Of a stretch of 64,000 nucleotides of DNA, positions 1 through 9,724 are shown piece by piece (the first letter of the stretch is position 1; each line of letters begins with the position of its first letter). A program made the translations under genes and the position numbers. The stretch is from Arenibaculum pallidiluteum (lineage in GTDB: Bacteria; Pseudomonadota; Alphaproteobacteria; Azospirillales; Azospirillaceae). A model generated the notes under the pieces. It did not search any database and had not been told where the DNA came from. It worked only from the letters and a program-made list of their open reading frames with translations. The stretch is from the NCBI RefSeq assembly GCF_017355985.1, contig NZ_JAFIQU010000004.1, forward strand, positions 340,965-404,964, read 5' to 3'.

Positions 1-46
1 CGGGAAGGTCGAGGCCTGCCGGAGGGATGCTGGCCGGGCCGCGCCC

Positions 47-517
47 TCAGACGGGGCGCTGGCTGACGATCTGGATCAGCACGTCGCGCGCGACGCCCTC
101 GCCGAGCACCTTGCGACTCGCCACCATCAGCTTGGCCTTGACCTGCGGCATGTCGACGAGCCCGCCGCCCTGCATCACCTGGCCCGCGCCGAGAGAGCCG
201 TAGAGCGCCGTAAGGAACGCGTCGGTCAGGCGCGGCGCGACGCCGCGCACCCGTTCCCCGATTGCAACGTCGGCGACCTCGACCGCCACGACGAGGGTCA
301 CGAACTGCTCAGCCTTGTCGTTGCCGAGGACGGGCACGGTCAGCGGGCCGATGTTCACGAAGGCGGGAGTCGAGGAGGGAGGCGGCTCGACCGGCTTCTG
401 CTCGACCTCGGCATGCCCGTGGGGCGGGGCGAAGATCGTGAAGTACCACCAGCCGCCGCCGAAGCCGGCGCCGCCGAACACGATCGCAACGATCAGGACC
501 AGAAGGATGCGCATCAT
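47..517 (-). CDS. fliL: Flagellar basal-body-associated protein FliL
   Basis: 156-residue FliL-like protein. It has a very short cytoplasmic N-terminus, one membrane segment (about residues 4-28, rich in Leu, Val, Ile and Gly), a Pro-rich linker and a periplasmic FliL domain ending in DVLIQIVSQRP, the usual FliL C-terminal pattern. FliL sits around the stator at the flagellar base and supports torque generation. The start at 517 is chosen because the membrane anchor begins there; an upstream extension to 652 would put a polar stretch before it and run into thiL. A second ATG follows at 514. The gene lies 70 bp downstream of thiL, and a CtrA-like site fills that gap. It is the only structural flagellar gene here besides motAB. 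Confidence 0.85.
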   Translation of the reverse strand: MMRILLVLIVAIVFGGAGFGGGWWYFTIFAPPHGHAEVEQKPVEPPPSSTPAFVNIGPLTVPVLGNDKAEQFVTLVVAVEVADVAIGERVRGVAPRLTDAFLTALYGSLGAGQVMQGGGLVDMPQVKAKLMVASRKVLGEGVARDVLIQIVSQRPV

Positions 518-568
518 GGCGGGTTCACCGGCGATCGCCGCGTCAGCGGCCAAGATGGCGCGCGAACA

Positions 569-584
569 TTGAGGAAGACTTAAC
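569..584 (-). promoter_or_regulatory. CtrA-like site upstream of fliL
   Basis: On the plus strand TTGA, seven bases, TTAAC; this is one mismatch from TTAA-N7-TTAAC. It ends 51 bases before the fliL start, almost the same distance as the perfect site before motA. The role is inferred from the motif and the motility context. Confidence 0.45.
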
Positions 585-587
585 CAC

Positions 588-1658
588 TCAGAAGTGCTGC
601 CAACCCCTTGCCGGCACCTCGACCGACTGCCCCGCAGCATCCAGAACGCCAACCTCTCCGGGTGTCCCGGCCACGAGACGGCCGATCTCCGTCAGAGCGA
701 CCCCGGCCGTCGCGGCGGCGCCCCGAAGCGCATCGGCCCGACCGGGTGGCACGGCGAGGACCAGCTCGTAGTCGTCGCCGCCCGCCAGCGGCAGCGACGC
801 GAGGTCGGGACGCAGGCTCAAGCCCGCCCGGGCCGCGCCGGAAAGCGGCAGCCGCTCGACCTCGATTACGGCGGCGAGGCCGGACTCCTCGCAGAGATGG
901 CCGAGGTCAGCGATCAGCCCGTCCGAGACGTCGAGCCCGGCGGACGCGATCCCGCGCAGCATGGGTCCCAGTGGAGTGCGGGGCCGGGGAAGCCGATAGC
1001 GGTCCGCGAGGAACAACGCATGCTCCTCAGCAAGGCCGGACAGTTGCCCGGTGGCGACCCCAAGGCCGAGCGCGGCATCGCCCAGGGTTCCCGTCACGAA
1101 GACGAGGTCGCCCGCCCGGCCGGCGTCCCGCGCGAGCGCCTGCCCGCTCGGCACGGTCCCCAGCGCGGTGATGGAGAAGGTCGCGGGGCCGGGCGTCGAG
1201 ACGGAATCCCCGCCCAGCAGCGCTATCCCGAACTCCTCCTGGTCGGCGGCGAGCCCCGCGGCAAAGGCTTCAAGCCAGGAATCCGGCCGCGACCTCGGCA
1301 GCGCCGTCACCAGCGAATAGGCCAACGGATCCGCCGCCATCGCGGCGAGGTCAGAGAGGTTCACCCGCAGGGCCTTGCGGGCGACGAGATCCGGGGGATC
1401 GTCGGGCAGAAAGTGCACGCCCTCGACCAGCGCGTCGACCGTGACGACCAGTTCCCGCCCAGGCTGCAGGCCGAACACGGCGGCATCGTCGCGAAGGTCG
1501 CGGGCACCGGGGAACGCCGCGGCGAGCGGGCGGAAGAAGCGGGCGATCCGCCCGAACTCGCCGAGCGGGGCGCCGATGTCAGCCCCCCTGCCCTTCGCCG
1601 CCGCGCTCGGCCACCTCGTCGGGGCGGAGCACGCGCGCGATGCGGTCCAGGACGCCAT
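588..1658 (-). CDS. thiL: Thiamine-monophosphate kinase
   Basis: Phosphorylates thiamine monophosphate to thiamine diphosphate with ATP, the last step of cofactor synthesis. The AIR-synthase-like fold is recognised by the N-terminal GEFGRIARFF segment, the DDAA metal/ATP motif, GGDS, and AGLDVSDGL near the middle. The start is uncertain. The only ATG, GTG or TTG in frame before the domain is ATG 1658, which gives 356 residues and an 80-base overlap with nusB. The family is usually about 325 residues and begins near GEFG. A purine-rich AGGGGGG lies just before an in-frame ATC at 1577, which would give 329 residues. The gene follows nusB, as in many alphaproteobacteria. Confidence 0.9.
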   Translation of the reverse strand: MASWTASRACSAPTRWPSAAAKGRGADIGAPLGEFGRIARFFRPLAAAFPGARDLRDDAAVFGLQPGRELVVTVDALVEGVHFLPDDPPDLVARKALRVNLSDLAAMAADPLAYSLVTALPRSRPDSWLEAFAAGLAADQEEFGIALLGGDSVSTPGPATFSITALGTVPSGQALARDAGRAGDLVFVTGTLGDAALGLGVATGQLSGLAEEHALFLADRYRLPRPRTPLGPMLRGIASAGLDVSDGLIADLGHLCEESGLAAVIEVERLPLSGAARAGLSLRPDLASLPLAGGDDYELVLAVPPGRADALRGAAATAGVALTEIGRLVAGTPGEVGVLDAAGQSVEVPARGWQHF

Positions 1659-2172
1659 TCACCATGCCGGGCTCCTTGCCGGCGAAGAAGGCGCGGCCGA
1701 CGTCCACATATTCGCTGATCACGATGCGCGCATGGACATCCGCATGGGCCAGCAGCTCGAAGGTGCCGGCGCGCAGGATCGCGCGAAGCAGGTGCTCCAG
1801 CCGCTCGATGGGCCAGGCGGCGTCGAGCACGCCGACCAGGATGCGATCGACCTCGGGCAGGCGGGCCGAGACACCGCGCACGATGTCGGCGAAGAGCTGC
1901 GGGTCCGCCGAGACGAAGTTCTCACCCTCGCCGTCGAGATCCTGGCCGATGCGATGCTTGATGAACTCGCCCAGCACGCTCTCCGACGGCGTCCCGACCA
2001 GGTCGATCTGGTAGAGAGCCTGGACCGCGGCGAGGCGGGCCGCCTTCCGGCGCGCCTTGGCGGATCCCACCTTCTTCCTGGAAGCCGGGTCCGCGGGCGG
2101 GTCGCCGGAGGTCGCGGCGCGGGCGGCGGCCAGCCGTGCAGCCGCCCGAAGCGCGTTGTCGGATTTCGCCAT
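1579..2172 (-). CDS. nusB: Transcription antitermination factor NusB
   Basis: 197 residues, all-helical NusB fold. It binds boxA RNA with NusE (S10) in the rRNA antitermination complex. The recognisable part starts near residue 38 with RRKAARLAAVQALYQIDLVG, and the C-terminal half carries RAGTFELL and VISEYVDVG, typical of the family. The first 37 residues are an Ala/Arg-rich extension of low complexity, longer than in enteric NusB. The gene starts 11 bases after ribH, so the two are probably co-transcribed. The ribH-nusB order is conserved in many bacteria. Confidence 0.93.
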   Translation of the reverse strand: MAKSDNALRAAARLAAARAATSGDPPADPASRKKVGSAKARRKAARLAAVQALYQIDLVGTPSESVLGEFIKHRIGQDLDGEGENFVSADPQLFADIVRGVSARLPEVDRILVGVLDAAWPIERLEHLLRAILRAGTFELLAHADVHARIVISEYVDVGRAFFAGKEPGMVNGVLDRIARVLRPDEVAERGGEGQGG

Positions 2173-2183
2173 GATGCCGCTGC

Positions 2184-2644
2184 TTATTTCGAGGTGAGGC
2201 CGAATTGGGCCTTGAGCGCGATCATGTCAAGGCACGCGCGGGCCGCGCCGCCACCCTTGTCCTTGCGGTCGCGCCGGGCCCGGGCCCAGGCCTGCTCCTC
2301 GTTCTCCACGGTGATGATCCCGTAGCCGATGGCGAGGTCGTCGCGGATCGCGAGGTCCTGGAGTCCCCGCGCGCTTTCGACGCAGACGTAATCGTAATGC
2401 GTCGTCTCGCCGCGGATCACGCAGCCCAGCGCCACGTAGCCGTCGAACCGCTCGGAGCGGCCGCCTTCGGCGCCGCGATGCGCGAAGCGGATGGCCGCCG
2501 GGACCTCGAAGGCGCCGGGAACCGCGATGCGCTTCCACGAGGCGCCGGCCTCCTCGAGGGCCGCGATCGCGCCCTTGGCCATCTCCTCGGCGATGTCCTC
2601 GTAGAACCGCGCCTCGACGATCAGGATGTTCGGCCGCTGGGCCA

Positions 2645-2645
<1 letters not shown>
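2184..2645 (-). CDS. ribH: 6,7-dimethyl-8-ribityllumazine synthase
   Basis: 153 residues. Condenses 3,4-dihydroxy-2-butanone 4-phosphate with the ribitylamino-pyrimidinedione to give lumazine, the substrate of RibE. Family marks are VPGAFEVPAA, GCVIRGETTHYDYV with the catalytic His, and GIITVENEEQA. Start ATG 2645 overlaps the upstream stop as TGATG, pointing to translational coupling; a TTG one codon earlier is the other option. Last of the riboflavin genes in the cluster. Confidence 0.95.
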
Positions 2646-3820
<1,175 letters not shown>

Positions 3821-3821
3821 G

Positions 3822-4418
3822 TCACGCCGTCTCCGCCAGACGCGCGACGTAGCGCGCGAGCATGTCGACCTCGAGATTGACGCCGTCGCCGGGCTGCAGG
3901 GAGCCCAGCGTCGTCGCGTCCTGGGTGTGGGGAATTAGGTTGATGCCGAAGGTGGCGCCCGCGACCTCGTTGACGGTCAGCGACACGCCGTCCAGCGCCA
4001 CCGAGCCCTTGGGCGCAACGAACCGCGCCAGCGGCGTCGGGACGCGGAAGCCGAGGCGGAGGCTGCCGCCCTCGACCCGCCGCGAGACGACCTCCGCAAT
4101 CCCGTCGACATGGCCGGAGACCAGGTGCCCGCCCAGCTCGTCGCCGAGCCGGAGCGCCCGCTCCAGGTTGATGCGCGTGCCCTCGCGCCAGGTCCCCAGC
4201 GTGGTCTTGGACAGCGTCTCTGCCGAGACGGAGACGACGAAGCGGCCTTCCGGTCCGCCCGTGCGCTCGATCACGGTCAGGCAGACGCCGCTGCACGCGA
4301 TGGAGGCGCCCAGCGCGACCGTCTCCATGTCGAAGTGCGTGGCGACGGTATAGAGCGTGTCGGCCTGGCGCTCGATGGCGACCACGCGGCCGATGTCTGT
4401 GACGATCCCCGTGAACAT
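3822..4418 (-). CDS. ribE: Riboflavin synthase, alpha chain
   Basis: 198 residues. Dismutates two lumazines to riboflavin. Two lumazine-binding barrels are visible: MFTGIVTDIGRV at the N-terminus and GHLVSGHVDGIAEV at about residue 97. Each is followed by its substrate motif, SIACSGVCLTV and SVALDGVSLTVNEV. The start at 4418 is fixed by the conserved N-terminal MFTGIV. The long open frame upstream is not conserved-looking and would overlap ribD. It lies 131 bp after ribD, the widest gap inside the riboflavin run, so a secondary promoter there is possible but not evident. Confidence 0.95.
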   Translation of the reverse strand: MFTGIVTDIGRVVAIERQADTLYTVATHFDMETVALGASIACSGVCLTVIERTGGPEGRFVVSVSAETLSKTTLGTWREGTRINLERALRLGDELGGHLVSGHVDGIAEVVSRRVEGGSLRLGFRVPTPLARFVAPKGSVALDGVSLTVNEVAGATFGINLIPHTQDATTLGSLQPGDGVNLEVDMLARYVARLAETA

Positions 4419-4549
4419 GTGCCCGAAGCTAGCAGTTCGCATCCGGCCCCGCCACGGCTGGATGCCGCCCCCGCCTCGCGGCGCCTGCATGCGTGGGCGG
4501 CGGCGGGCACAGGACGGCGGCCATTCCCGCGGCAGATGCTCGCCGCGCG

Positions 4550-5716
4550 TCACGGCCGGCGGGCGTAGGTCTCCATCAGGTCGCCGCCGGCCTCGCGCGT
4601 CCCGATGCGCACGAAGTCCGCCGCCGCGCCCAGCACGTCCACGCCGAAGGCGACCACGGCCGGCAGCCCGTCGCCGCCGATCACGCGCGGCGCGCGGAAC
4701 CACTCCAGCCGGTCGACGAGCCCGGCGCGCAGAAGCGAGGCGGCGACGCGGGCGCCACCCTCGACAAGCAGCCGGGTGACGCCGCGCCGGCCGAGGCTCC
4801 GAAGCGCTTCGGCCATGTCGGGAACTCCTGCCCCGTCCGGCGCCACCTCCTCGATGTCGACGCCGCATTCCCGGTACGCCTGGGCGCGGCCGCCATCCAA
4901 GACCGGTAGCGTGAGCAGCATCGTCGGCACCGCGCGCGCCGTGCGCACCAACTTCGAAGTCAGGGGCAGCCGGAGACGGCTGTCCACGACGACCCGGCGA
5001 GGCGATCTTCCGGAAAGGCCGGGAAGGCGGCAGGTCAGGTCGGGGTCGTCGGCCAGAGCGGTGTTGAGGCCGACCATGATCGCGTCGCTGCGCGCGCGCA
5101 GACCGTGCCCCCAGCTCCTCGCCGTCTCGCCGGTGATCCAGCGGCTCTCGCCGGTATGGACGGCGATCCGGCCGTCCAGCGTCGTCGCGAGCTTCAGCGT
5201 GACCAGTGGCCGGCCGTGCAGGATCCGCATGAAAAACCCGGCGTTCACCTCGTGCGCCTCTGCGGCCCGCAGCCCCGTCTCCACCGCGAGCCCGGCCTCG
5301 CGCAGGCGATGGATGCCGCGGCCGGCTACCCTCGGGTCCGGATCCTTGCAGGCGATGACCACCCGCGCCACGCCGGCCGCGATCAGGGCCAGCGAGCAGG
5401 GCGGCGTGCGGCCGTGATGATCGCAGGGTTCCAGCGTCACATAGGCCGTGGCGCCGCGCGCCAGCGGGCCGGCGCGGTCCAGCGCCTCGGTCTCGGCATG
5501 CGGCCGGCCGCCGGGCTGGGTCCAGCCGCGCCCGACCACGACGCCGTCGCGGACGATCACACAGCCGACCGAGGGGTTCGGGGCCGAGGTGCCGAGGCCG
5601 CGGCGCGCCAGCGCCAGCGCGGCCCCCATCCAGCCTGCATCGTCCAGCCCCGGCCCGCCCGACTCGATCCCGGGCGGGGCGACGTCCTGTCCGCCTCCTG
5701 GCCCCGCGGGGCCCAT
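4550..5716 (-). CDS. ribD: Bifunctional diaminohydroxyphosphoribosylaminopyrimidine deaminase / reductase
   Basis: 388 residues, two domains. The deaminase (about 28-150) has the cytidine-deaminase zinc site: HAE near residue 74, then PCDHHGRTPPC. The reductase (about 165-385) has the NADPH-binding LKLATTLDGRIA, the SRWITG loop and VEGGARV. It catalyses the second and third steps of riboflavin synthesis. About 25 Gly/Pro-rich residues precede the usual start of the family; ATG 5716 is kept because it lies four bases from nrdR. The upstream region is coding (nrdR), so no FMN riboswitch can precede it. Confidence 0.94.
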   Translation of the reverse strand: MGPAGPGGGQDVAPPGIESGGPGLDDAGWMGAALALARRGLGTSAPNPSVGCVIVRDGVVVGRGWTQPGGRPHAETEALDRAGPLARGATAYVTLEPCDHHGRTPPCSLALIAAGVARVVIACKDPDPRVAGRGIHRLREAGLAVETGLRAAEAHEVNAGFFMRILHGRPLVTLKLATTLDGRIAVHTGESRWITGETARSWGHGLRARSDAIMVGLNTALADDPDLTCRLPGLSGRSPRRVVVDSRLRLPLTSKLVRTARAVPTMLLTLPVLDGGRAQAYRECGVDIEEVAPDGAGVPDMAEALRSLGRRGVTRLLVEGGARVAASLLRAGLVDRLEWFRAPRVIGGDGLPAVVAFGVDVLGAAADFVRIGTREAGGDLMETYARRP

Positions 5717-5720
5717 GGCG

Positions 5721-6179
5721 TCAGTTCGCTTCCTGCTTCAACGAGCCGACGAACTCGTTGAAATCGGCGGCCTCGCGGAAGTCGCGGTAGACCGAGGCGT
5801 AGCGGACATAAGCGACCTGATCGAGGTTGAACAGCGCCCCCATCACCATCTCGCCGATCTGCTTGGACGGGATCTCGCTCTCCCCGGAGCTCTCGAGCTG
5901 GCGCACGAGGCTGTTGACGATGCGGTCGATCCGATCGGCGTCCACCGGCCGCTTGCGCAGCGCGATTCGCATCGACCGCAGCAGCTTCTCGCGGTCGAAC
6001 GGCTCACGCTGGCCGTTGGTCTTCACCACCGTCAGCTCGCGCAGCTGGACACGCTCGAAGGTCGTGAAGCGGGCGCCGCAACTCGGGCAGAACCTGCGCC
6101 TGCGGATCGCCGAATTGTCCTCAGTCGGCCGCGAGTCCTTGACCTGGGTGTCGTCGTGTCCGCAGAAGGGGCAGCGCAT
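5721..6179 (-). CDS. nrdR: Transcriptional repressor NrdR
   Basis: 152 residues. Zinc ribbon at the N-terminus ([17 protein letters not shown], then [18 protein letters not shown]) followed by an ATP-cone (about 49-139) with [16 protein letters not shown]. It represses ribonucleotide reductase genes when bound to nucleotides. It lies between glyA and ribD, a common alphaproteobacterial position, with gaps of 4 and 7 bases, so it is transcribed with them. No NrdR boxes were identified nearby; its targets are elsewhere. Confidence 0.96.
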   Translation of the reverse strand: MRCPFCGHDDTQVKDSRPTEDNSAIRRRRFCPSCGARFTTFERVQLRELTVVKTNGQREPFDREKLLRSMRIALRKRPVDADRIDRIVNSLVRQLESSGESEIPSKQIGEMVMGALFNLDQVAYVRYASVYRDFREAADFNEFVGSLKQEAN

Positions 6180-6186
6180 CGTCGCC

Positions 6187-7476
6187 TTAGAGGTTCGGGT
6201 AGATCGGGAAGCGGGCGCACAGCGCCCGGACGCGCGCGCGGACCTGCTCCTCGAGACCGCGGTTGTCGCCGGAGTTGCTCGCCGCGAGCCCGTCCAGGAC
6301 CTCGGTGATCATCTCGCCGACCTGCGAGAACTCGGCAGTCCCGAAGCCGCGCGTCGTGGCAGCCGGCGAGCCGAGGCGCACGCCCGAGGTCACCATGGGC
6401 TTCTCGGGGTCGAAGGGAACGCCGTTCTTGTTGCAGGTCATGCCGGCGTGCTCGAGGCTCGCCTCGGCCGCCTTGCCGGTCAGGCGCTTCGGGCGCAGGT
6501 CGACGAGCACGACGTGGCTGTCGGTGCCGCCCGATACGATGTCGAACCCGCCCTCGATCAGCTTCGCCGCCAGCACCCGGGCATTGTCCAGCACCGCCCG
6601 GGCATAGGTCCGGAACTCCGGCCGCAGCGCCTCGCCGAAGGCCACGGCCTTGGCTGCGATCACATGCATCAGCGGTCCGCCCTGCAGGCCCGGGAAGACC
6701 GCAGAGTTGATCTTCTTGCCGAGCTCGGGGTCGTTGGACAGCACGACGCCACCGCGCGGGCCGCGGAGCGTCTTGTGCGTCGTGGTCGTGACCACATGGG
6801 CATGGGGCAGCGGGCTCGGATAGACTCCGCCGGCGACCAGACCCGCGAAATGGGCCATGTCCACCATGAAATAGGCCCCGACCTCGTCCGCGATCCGCCG
6901 GAACCGCGCGAAGTCGATCGTCCTGGGATAGGCCGAGCCGCCGGCGATGATCAGCTTCGGCCTGTGCTCGCGCGCCAGCCGCTCCACCTCGTCGAAGTCG
7001 ATCAGCCCGTCCTCTCGGCGCACGCCGTATTGGATGGCGTTGAACCACTTGCCGGACTGGTTGGGCGGCGCGCCGTGGGTCAGGTGGCCGCCGGCCGCGA
7101 GCGACATGCCGAGGATCGTGTCGCCGGGCTGCAGCAGAGCCATGAAGACCGCCTGGTTCGCCTGCGCGCCCGAATGGGGCTGCACGTTGGCGAAGCCGCA
7201 GTCGAACAGGCGGCAGATGCGATCGATGGCGAGCTGCTCGGCGACGTCGACGAACTCGCAGCCACCATAGTAGCGCCGGCCCGGATAGCCTTCGGCGTAC
7301 TTGTTGGTGAGGACCGAGCCCTGCGCCTCCAGAACCGCCCGGGAGACGATGTTCTCCGAGGCGATCAGCTCGATCTGATCCTGCTGGCGGCCGAGCTCGC
7401 GCCCGATGGCGGCGTTGAGCTCCGGGTCGGCCTCGGCAAGGGACGCAGTGAAGAAGGACGCGTTGGCGGCAGTCAT
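6187..7476 (-). CDS. glyA: Serine hydroxymethyltransferase
   Basis: 429 residues. PLP enzyme that converts serine and tetrahydrofolate to glycine and methylene-THF. Marks are [23 protein letters not shown], the PLP lysine K235 in [13 protein letters not shown], and GLQGGPLMH. The start at 7476 is chosen because AGGA lies just before it; an ATG four codons upstream (7488) overlaps that ribosome site. It heads the glyA-nrdR-rib-nusB-thiL run, 88 bp after rpiB. Confidence 0.96.
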   Translation of the reverse strand: MTAANASFFTASLAEADPELNAAIGRELGRQQDQIELIASENIVSRAVLEAQGSVLTNKYAEGYPGRRYYGGCEFVDVAEQLAIDRICRLFDCGFANVQPHSGAQANQAVFMALLQPGDTILGMSLAAGGHLTHGAPPNQSGKWFNAIQYGVRREDGLIDFDEVERLAREHRPKLIIAGGSAYPRTIDFARFRRIADEVGAYFMVDMAHFAGLVAGGVYPSPLPHAHVVTTTTHKTLRGPRGGVVLSNDPELGKKINSAVFPGLQGGPLMHVIAAKAVAFGEALRPEFRTYARAVLDNARVLAAKLIEGGFDIVSGGTDSHVVLVDLRPKRLTGKAAEASLEHAGMTCNKNGVPFDPEKPMVTSGVRLGSPAATTRGFGTAEFSQVGEMITEVLDGLAASNSGDNRGLEEQVRARVRALCARFPIYPNL

Positions 7477-7564
7477 GGATATCCTCATTGCGGCGCCATG
7501 CGCGCCGGGTCGTCAGGGGCGCCCTCGGCGCCGGGCTCCGAAAGGCGCTGGAGGCGCCCGCAAG

Positions 7565-7999
7565 TCAGCTCAGCTTCTCGATGCGGCGCGCATGGCGCCC
7601 GCCCTCGAACGCGGTTGACAGGAAGGCGGCGACGCTGTCGCGCGCCACGGCGTCGCCGATCATCCGCGCGCCGAGCGCGATCACGTTCGCGTCGTTGTGC
7701 TGGCGCGACAGGCGGGCCGAGGTCGTGTCGTGGCAGAGAGCGCAACGGATTCCGCGGTGACGGTTCGCGGCAATGCTGATGCCGATGCCGGTGCCGCAGA
7801 CGAGGACGCCGCGCCTTGCCCTGCCCGTCCGGATCGCCTCCGCCATCCGGTCCGCATAGTCGGGATAGTCAACCGAATCGGGACCCGTGGTGCCGAGGTC
7901 GAGGACTTCGTACCCCTCGTCGCGAAGCCAACTCGCCAGCGAGGCCTTCAACTCGAAGCCGGCATGGTCTGATGCAAGGGCAATGGAGTCGCCGGGCAT
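7565..7999 (-). CDS. rpiB: Ribose-5-phosphate isomerase B
   Basis: 144 residues. Interconverts ribose 5-phosphate and ribulose 5-phosphate, the latter being the RibB substrate made downstream. Family marks are ALASDHAGFELK at the N-terminus, YPDYA, the catalytic-loop CGTGIGISIAANR, and ARLSRQHNDANVIALG. First gene of the leftward run; the 360 bp upstream is shared with mucR. Confidence 0.95.
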   Translation of the reverse strand: MPGDSIALASDHAGFELKASLASWLRDEGYEVLDLGTTGPDSVDYPDYADRMAEAIRTGRARRGVLVCGTGIGISIAANRHRGIRCALCHDTTSARLSRQHNDANVIALGARMIGDAVARDSVAAFLSTAFEGGRHARRIEKLS

Positions 8000-8359
8000 G
8001 ACCTGGAAATCCGCGAAAATGGGAACTCTTAGACGCGGACCCTACCAAATGTCGTCCGGGGACGCCACAGTTCATACTACGCCTTGGCCAGGGCGCCGCG
8101 GCCGAAGCGTTGAGGAAGGCGCCCCCAAATCCCGCATAGCCCACATGCATTCGCGACAGAACAACAGCGCGATAAACCGAACAAACGGTTGCAGCACTGG
8201 TGCAACGGTTGCGCAAAAAGCGATACTTTTCTGTAAGAGCCATGTTGACGCGGAGGATTATAAAATAAGGGATGCCAACTTGCCGGAATTCAATTGACAC
8301 CCCAATTCACGTGTGCCACTTCAGGCACTCGAGAACAATCAATAACCAGGATACTGGGG
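8000..8359 (+). promoter_or_regulatory. Divergent rpiB/mucR intergenic region
   Basis: 360 bp without a convincing gene. It is clearly richer in A and T than its surroundings, above all at 8160-8300. It holds a repeat cluster at 8184-8212 and a TATAAAAT stretch near 8259. A TTGACA at 8294 has no good -10 partner. MucR/Ros proteins commonly bind AT-rich DNA and repress their own genes, so an autoregulatory region is likely but not shown. Confidence 0.5.
8184..8212 (+). repeat. Direct and inverted repeat upstream of mucR
   Basis: AACGGTTGC occurs at 8184-8192 and again at 8204-8212, a period of 20 bp. Between and within them GTTGCA (8188-8193) and TGCAAC (8201-8206) form an inverted repeat with a 7-base spacer. 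The spacing, about two helical turns, looks like an operator for a dimeric regulator. Confidence 0.5.
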
Positions 8360-8803
8360 ATGAGTGAACAGAATGATCGGGATCTGCCCGAAGGCGCCAT
8401 TCTTCGTATGACCGCCGATATCGTTTCGGCGTATGTCGGGAAGAACGTCCTTCCGTCGTCGCAGATCCCCGAGGTGATCAACACGGTCTTCACCTCGCTC
8501 GCCGGTCTCAACGGCGGGACCCGCGAGGTGCAGGCCGAGCCGCAGAAGCCCGCGGTCCCGATCAAGAAGTCGGTAACGCCCGAGTACATCGTCTGTCTTG
8601 AGGACGGGAAGAAGCTGAAGATGCTCAAGCGTCATCTTCGCTCGACCTACGGCATGACGCCCGACGAGTACCGGGCCAAGTGGGGCCTGCCGCCGGATTA
8701 CCCGATGGTGGCGCCGAACTACGCGGCCCAGCGCAGCGAGTTCGCCAAGAAGATCGGTCTCGGGCGGAGCTCCGGCCGGCAGACGCGGCGCCGCGCCTCC
8801 TGA
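8360..8803 (+). CDS. mucR: MucR/Ros family transcriptional regulator
   Basis: 147 residues. The C-terminal half is the Ros/MucR DNA-binding domain: YIVCLEDGKKLKMLKRHL with the single zinc-finger Cys, then YGMTPDEYRAKW and LPPDYPMVAPNYA. The N-terminal helices mediate oligomerisation in the family. These proteins act as H-NS-like silencers of motility, polysaccharide and cell-cycle genes in alphaproteobacteria. The start at 8360 follows a GGGG ribosome site; the open frame extends upstream to a TTG at 8294 that lies in promoter-like DNA. A hairpin terminator follows directly. Confidence 0.94.
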   Translation: MSEQNDRDLPEGAILRMTADIVSAYVGKNVLPSSQIPEVINTVFTSLAGLNGGTREVQAEPQKPAVPIKKSVTPEYIVCLEDGKKLKMLKRHLRSTYGMTPDEYRAKWGLPPDYPMVAPNYAAQRSEFAKKIGLGRSSGRQTRRRAS

Positions 8804-8808
8804 CGGAG

Positions 8809-8848
8809 CGGGCGGCGCGCTCCTCAGGACGCGCCGCCCGATCTATTG
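8809..8848 (+). terminator. Hairpin after mucR
   Basis: Perfect 11-bp stem CGGGCGGCGCG (8809-8819) and its complement (8830-8840) around a 10-base loop, starting six bases after the mucR stop. The tail ATCTATTG is only weakly U-rich. Confidence 0.7.
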
Positions 8849-8909
8849 CCTCAGGACCGCCCCGGGTCGCCCCTATCCCCGGATTTGCGGCCAAGCGGCG
8901 ACAGGCCGG

Positions 8910-9101
8910 CTAGCTGCCCGTCGCCCTTTTCGACAGCACGTATTCGAGCTTGGCAAGGACAGTCCTGCGCAGCTGCTCCCGTGCGTTCGACGGTCCCACC
9001 GACGACACCTCGACCAGGGTCTCCGGGTCGATCGCGGTCGCCTTCAGATAGGCGCCGACGCGCTGGAACTCGATCAGCGCTTCCCTACCGCGCACGGCCA
9101 T
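8910..9101 (-). CDS. Small conserved protein, DUF6898-like
   Basis: 63 residues, no signal or membrane segment. The pattern EFQRVGAYLKATAIDPETLVE, then a short loop and RRTVLAKLEYVLSKR, resembles from memory the alphaproteobacterial DUF6898 family of about 60-residue proteins, some of which were misnamed serine hydroxymethyltransferase. Function unknown. It lies 76 bp downstream of the MarR gene on the same strand and faces the mucR terminator. Confidence 0.65.
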   Translation of the reverse strand: MAVRGREALIEFQRVGAYLKATAIDPETLVEVSSVGPSNAREQLRRTVLAKLEYVLSKRATGS

Positions 9102-9177
9102 TCCATGCTCCGCCGTCCGACAAGGACGGAGCGCGCCCCGGAACCCCAGGGGCTGCGCACCCTTCCTCCCCGGCGGC

Positions 9178-9651
9178 TCAGGCGGCCGAGGTGATGGAAT
9201 AAGCGTGATAGTCCAGCGAGGACGACCAGAAGCGCTCGAGCTTCCGGAGCGACTCGTTGACCTTCACGAGCTCGTCGTCGGACAGCCCCGCCTTCTCCAG
9301 CGACCCGACCTGGCGCTCGAACATGGCGCTGATCTTGTCGCGGAGCTGCAGACCCTTGTCCGACAGGCGGACACGGACCGAGCGGCGGTCATGAGGCGAA
9401 CGCTCCTGTCCGAGATAGCCGTTCTCGACCATCTTCTTGACGTTGTAGGAAACGTTCGAGCCGAGATAGTAGCCGCGGGCCGTCAATTCGCCGACCGTCA
9501 GCTCGTCATCCCCGATATTGTAGAGGATGAGGCTCTGCACGTTATTGATGTCCTGTATTCCGAGCCTGTCCAACTCGGTCTTCAGCACCTCCAGGAAGTG
9601 CCGGTGAAGGCGCTCGATCAGGAGGATGCTGTCGTAGTAGGGCTGTCGCAC
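9178..9651 (-). CDS. MarR family regulator, LdtR/PetP-like
   Basis: 157 residues with a winged helix-turn-helix of MarR type: ELTVGELTARGYYLGSNVSYNVKKMVE (two pieces of the recognition region) and the wing RSPHDRRSVRVRLSDKG. The N-terminal IERLHRHFLEVLKTELDRLG and the phrase INNVQSLILYNIG resemble the alphaproteobacterial LdtR/PetP group, regulators linked to cell-envelope remodelling and cytochrome genes. Which role applies here cannot be told; neither ldt nor petR is adjacent. It sits 73 bp downstream of the isobutyrate operon and may have its own promoter. Confidence 0.8.
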   Translation of the reverse strand: MRQPYYDSILLIERLHRHFLEVLKTELDRLGIQDINNVQSLILYNIGDDELTVGELTARGYYLGSNVSYNVKKMVENGYLGQERSPHDRRSVRVRLSDKGLQLRDKISAMFERQVGSLEKAGLSDDELVKVNESLRKLERFWSSSLDYHAYSITSAA

Positions 9652-9724
9652 GGCTTTCTCCCATTAGCTCGGACCCTGTGGGCGCCGGTCCGGGGCGGGC
9701 TTCGGGACTTCTTCCCAGGATAGC

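Noticed and set aside
4419..4549. FMN riboswitch in the ribD-ribE gap or before ribD
   Set aside because: No set of conserved RFN stems is visible, and the sequence before ribD is the nrdR coding region.
9102..9177. Hairpins between the MarR and DUF6898-like genes
   Set aside because: CCGTCC/GGACGG and a CCCC/GGGG stem exist but are short, lack a U-tract and are expected in GC-rich DNA.
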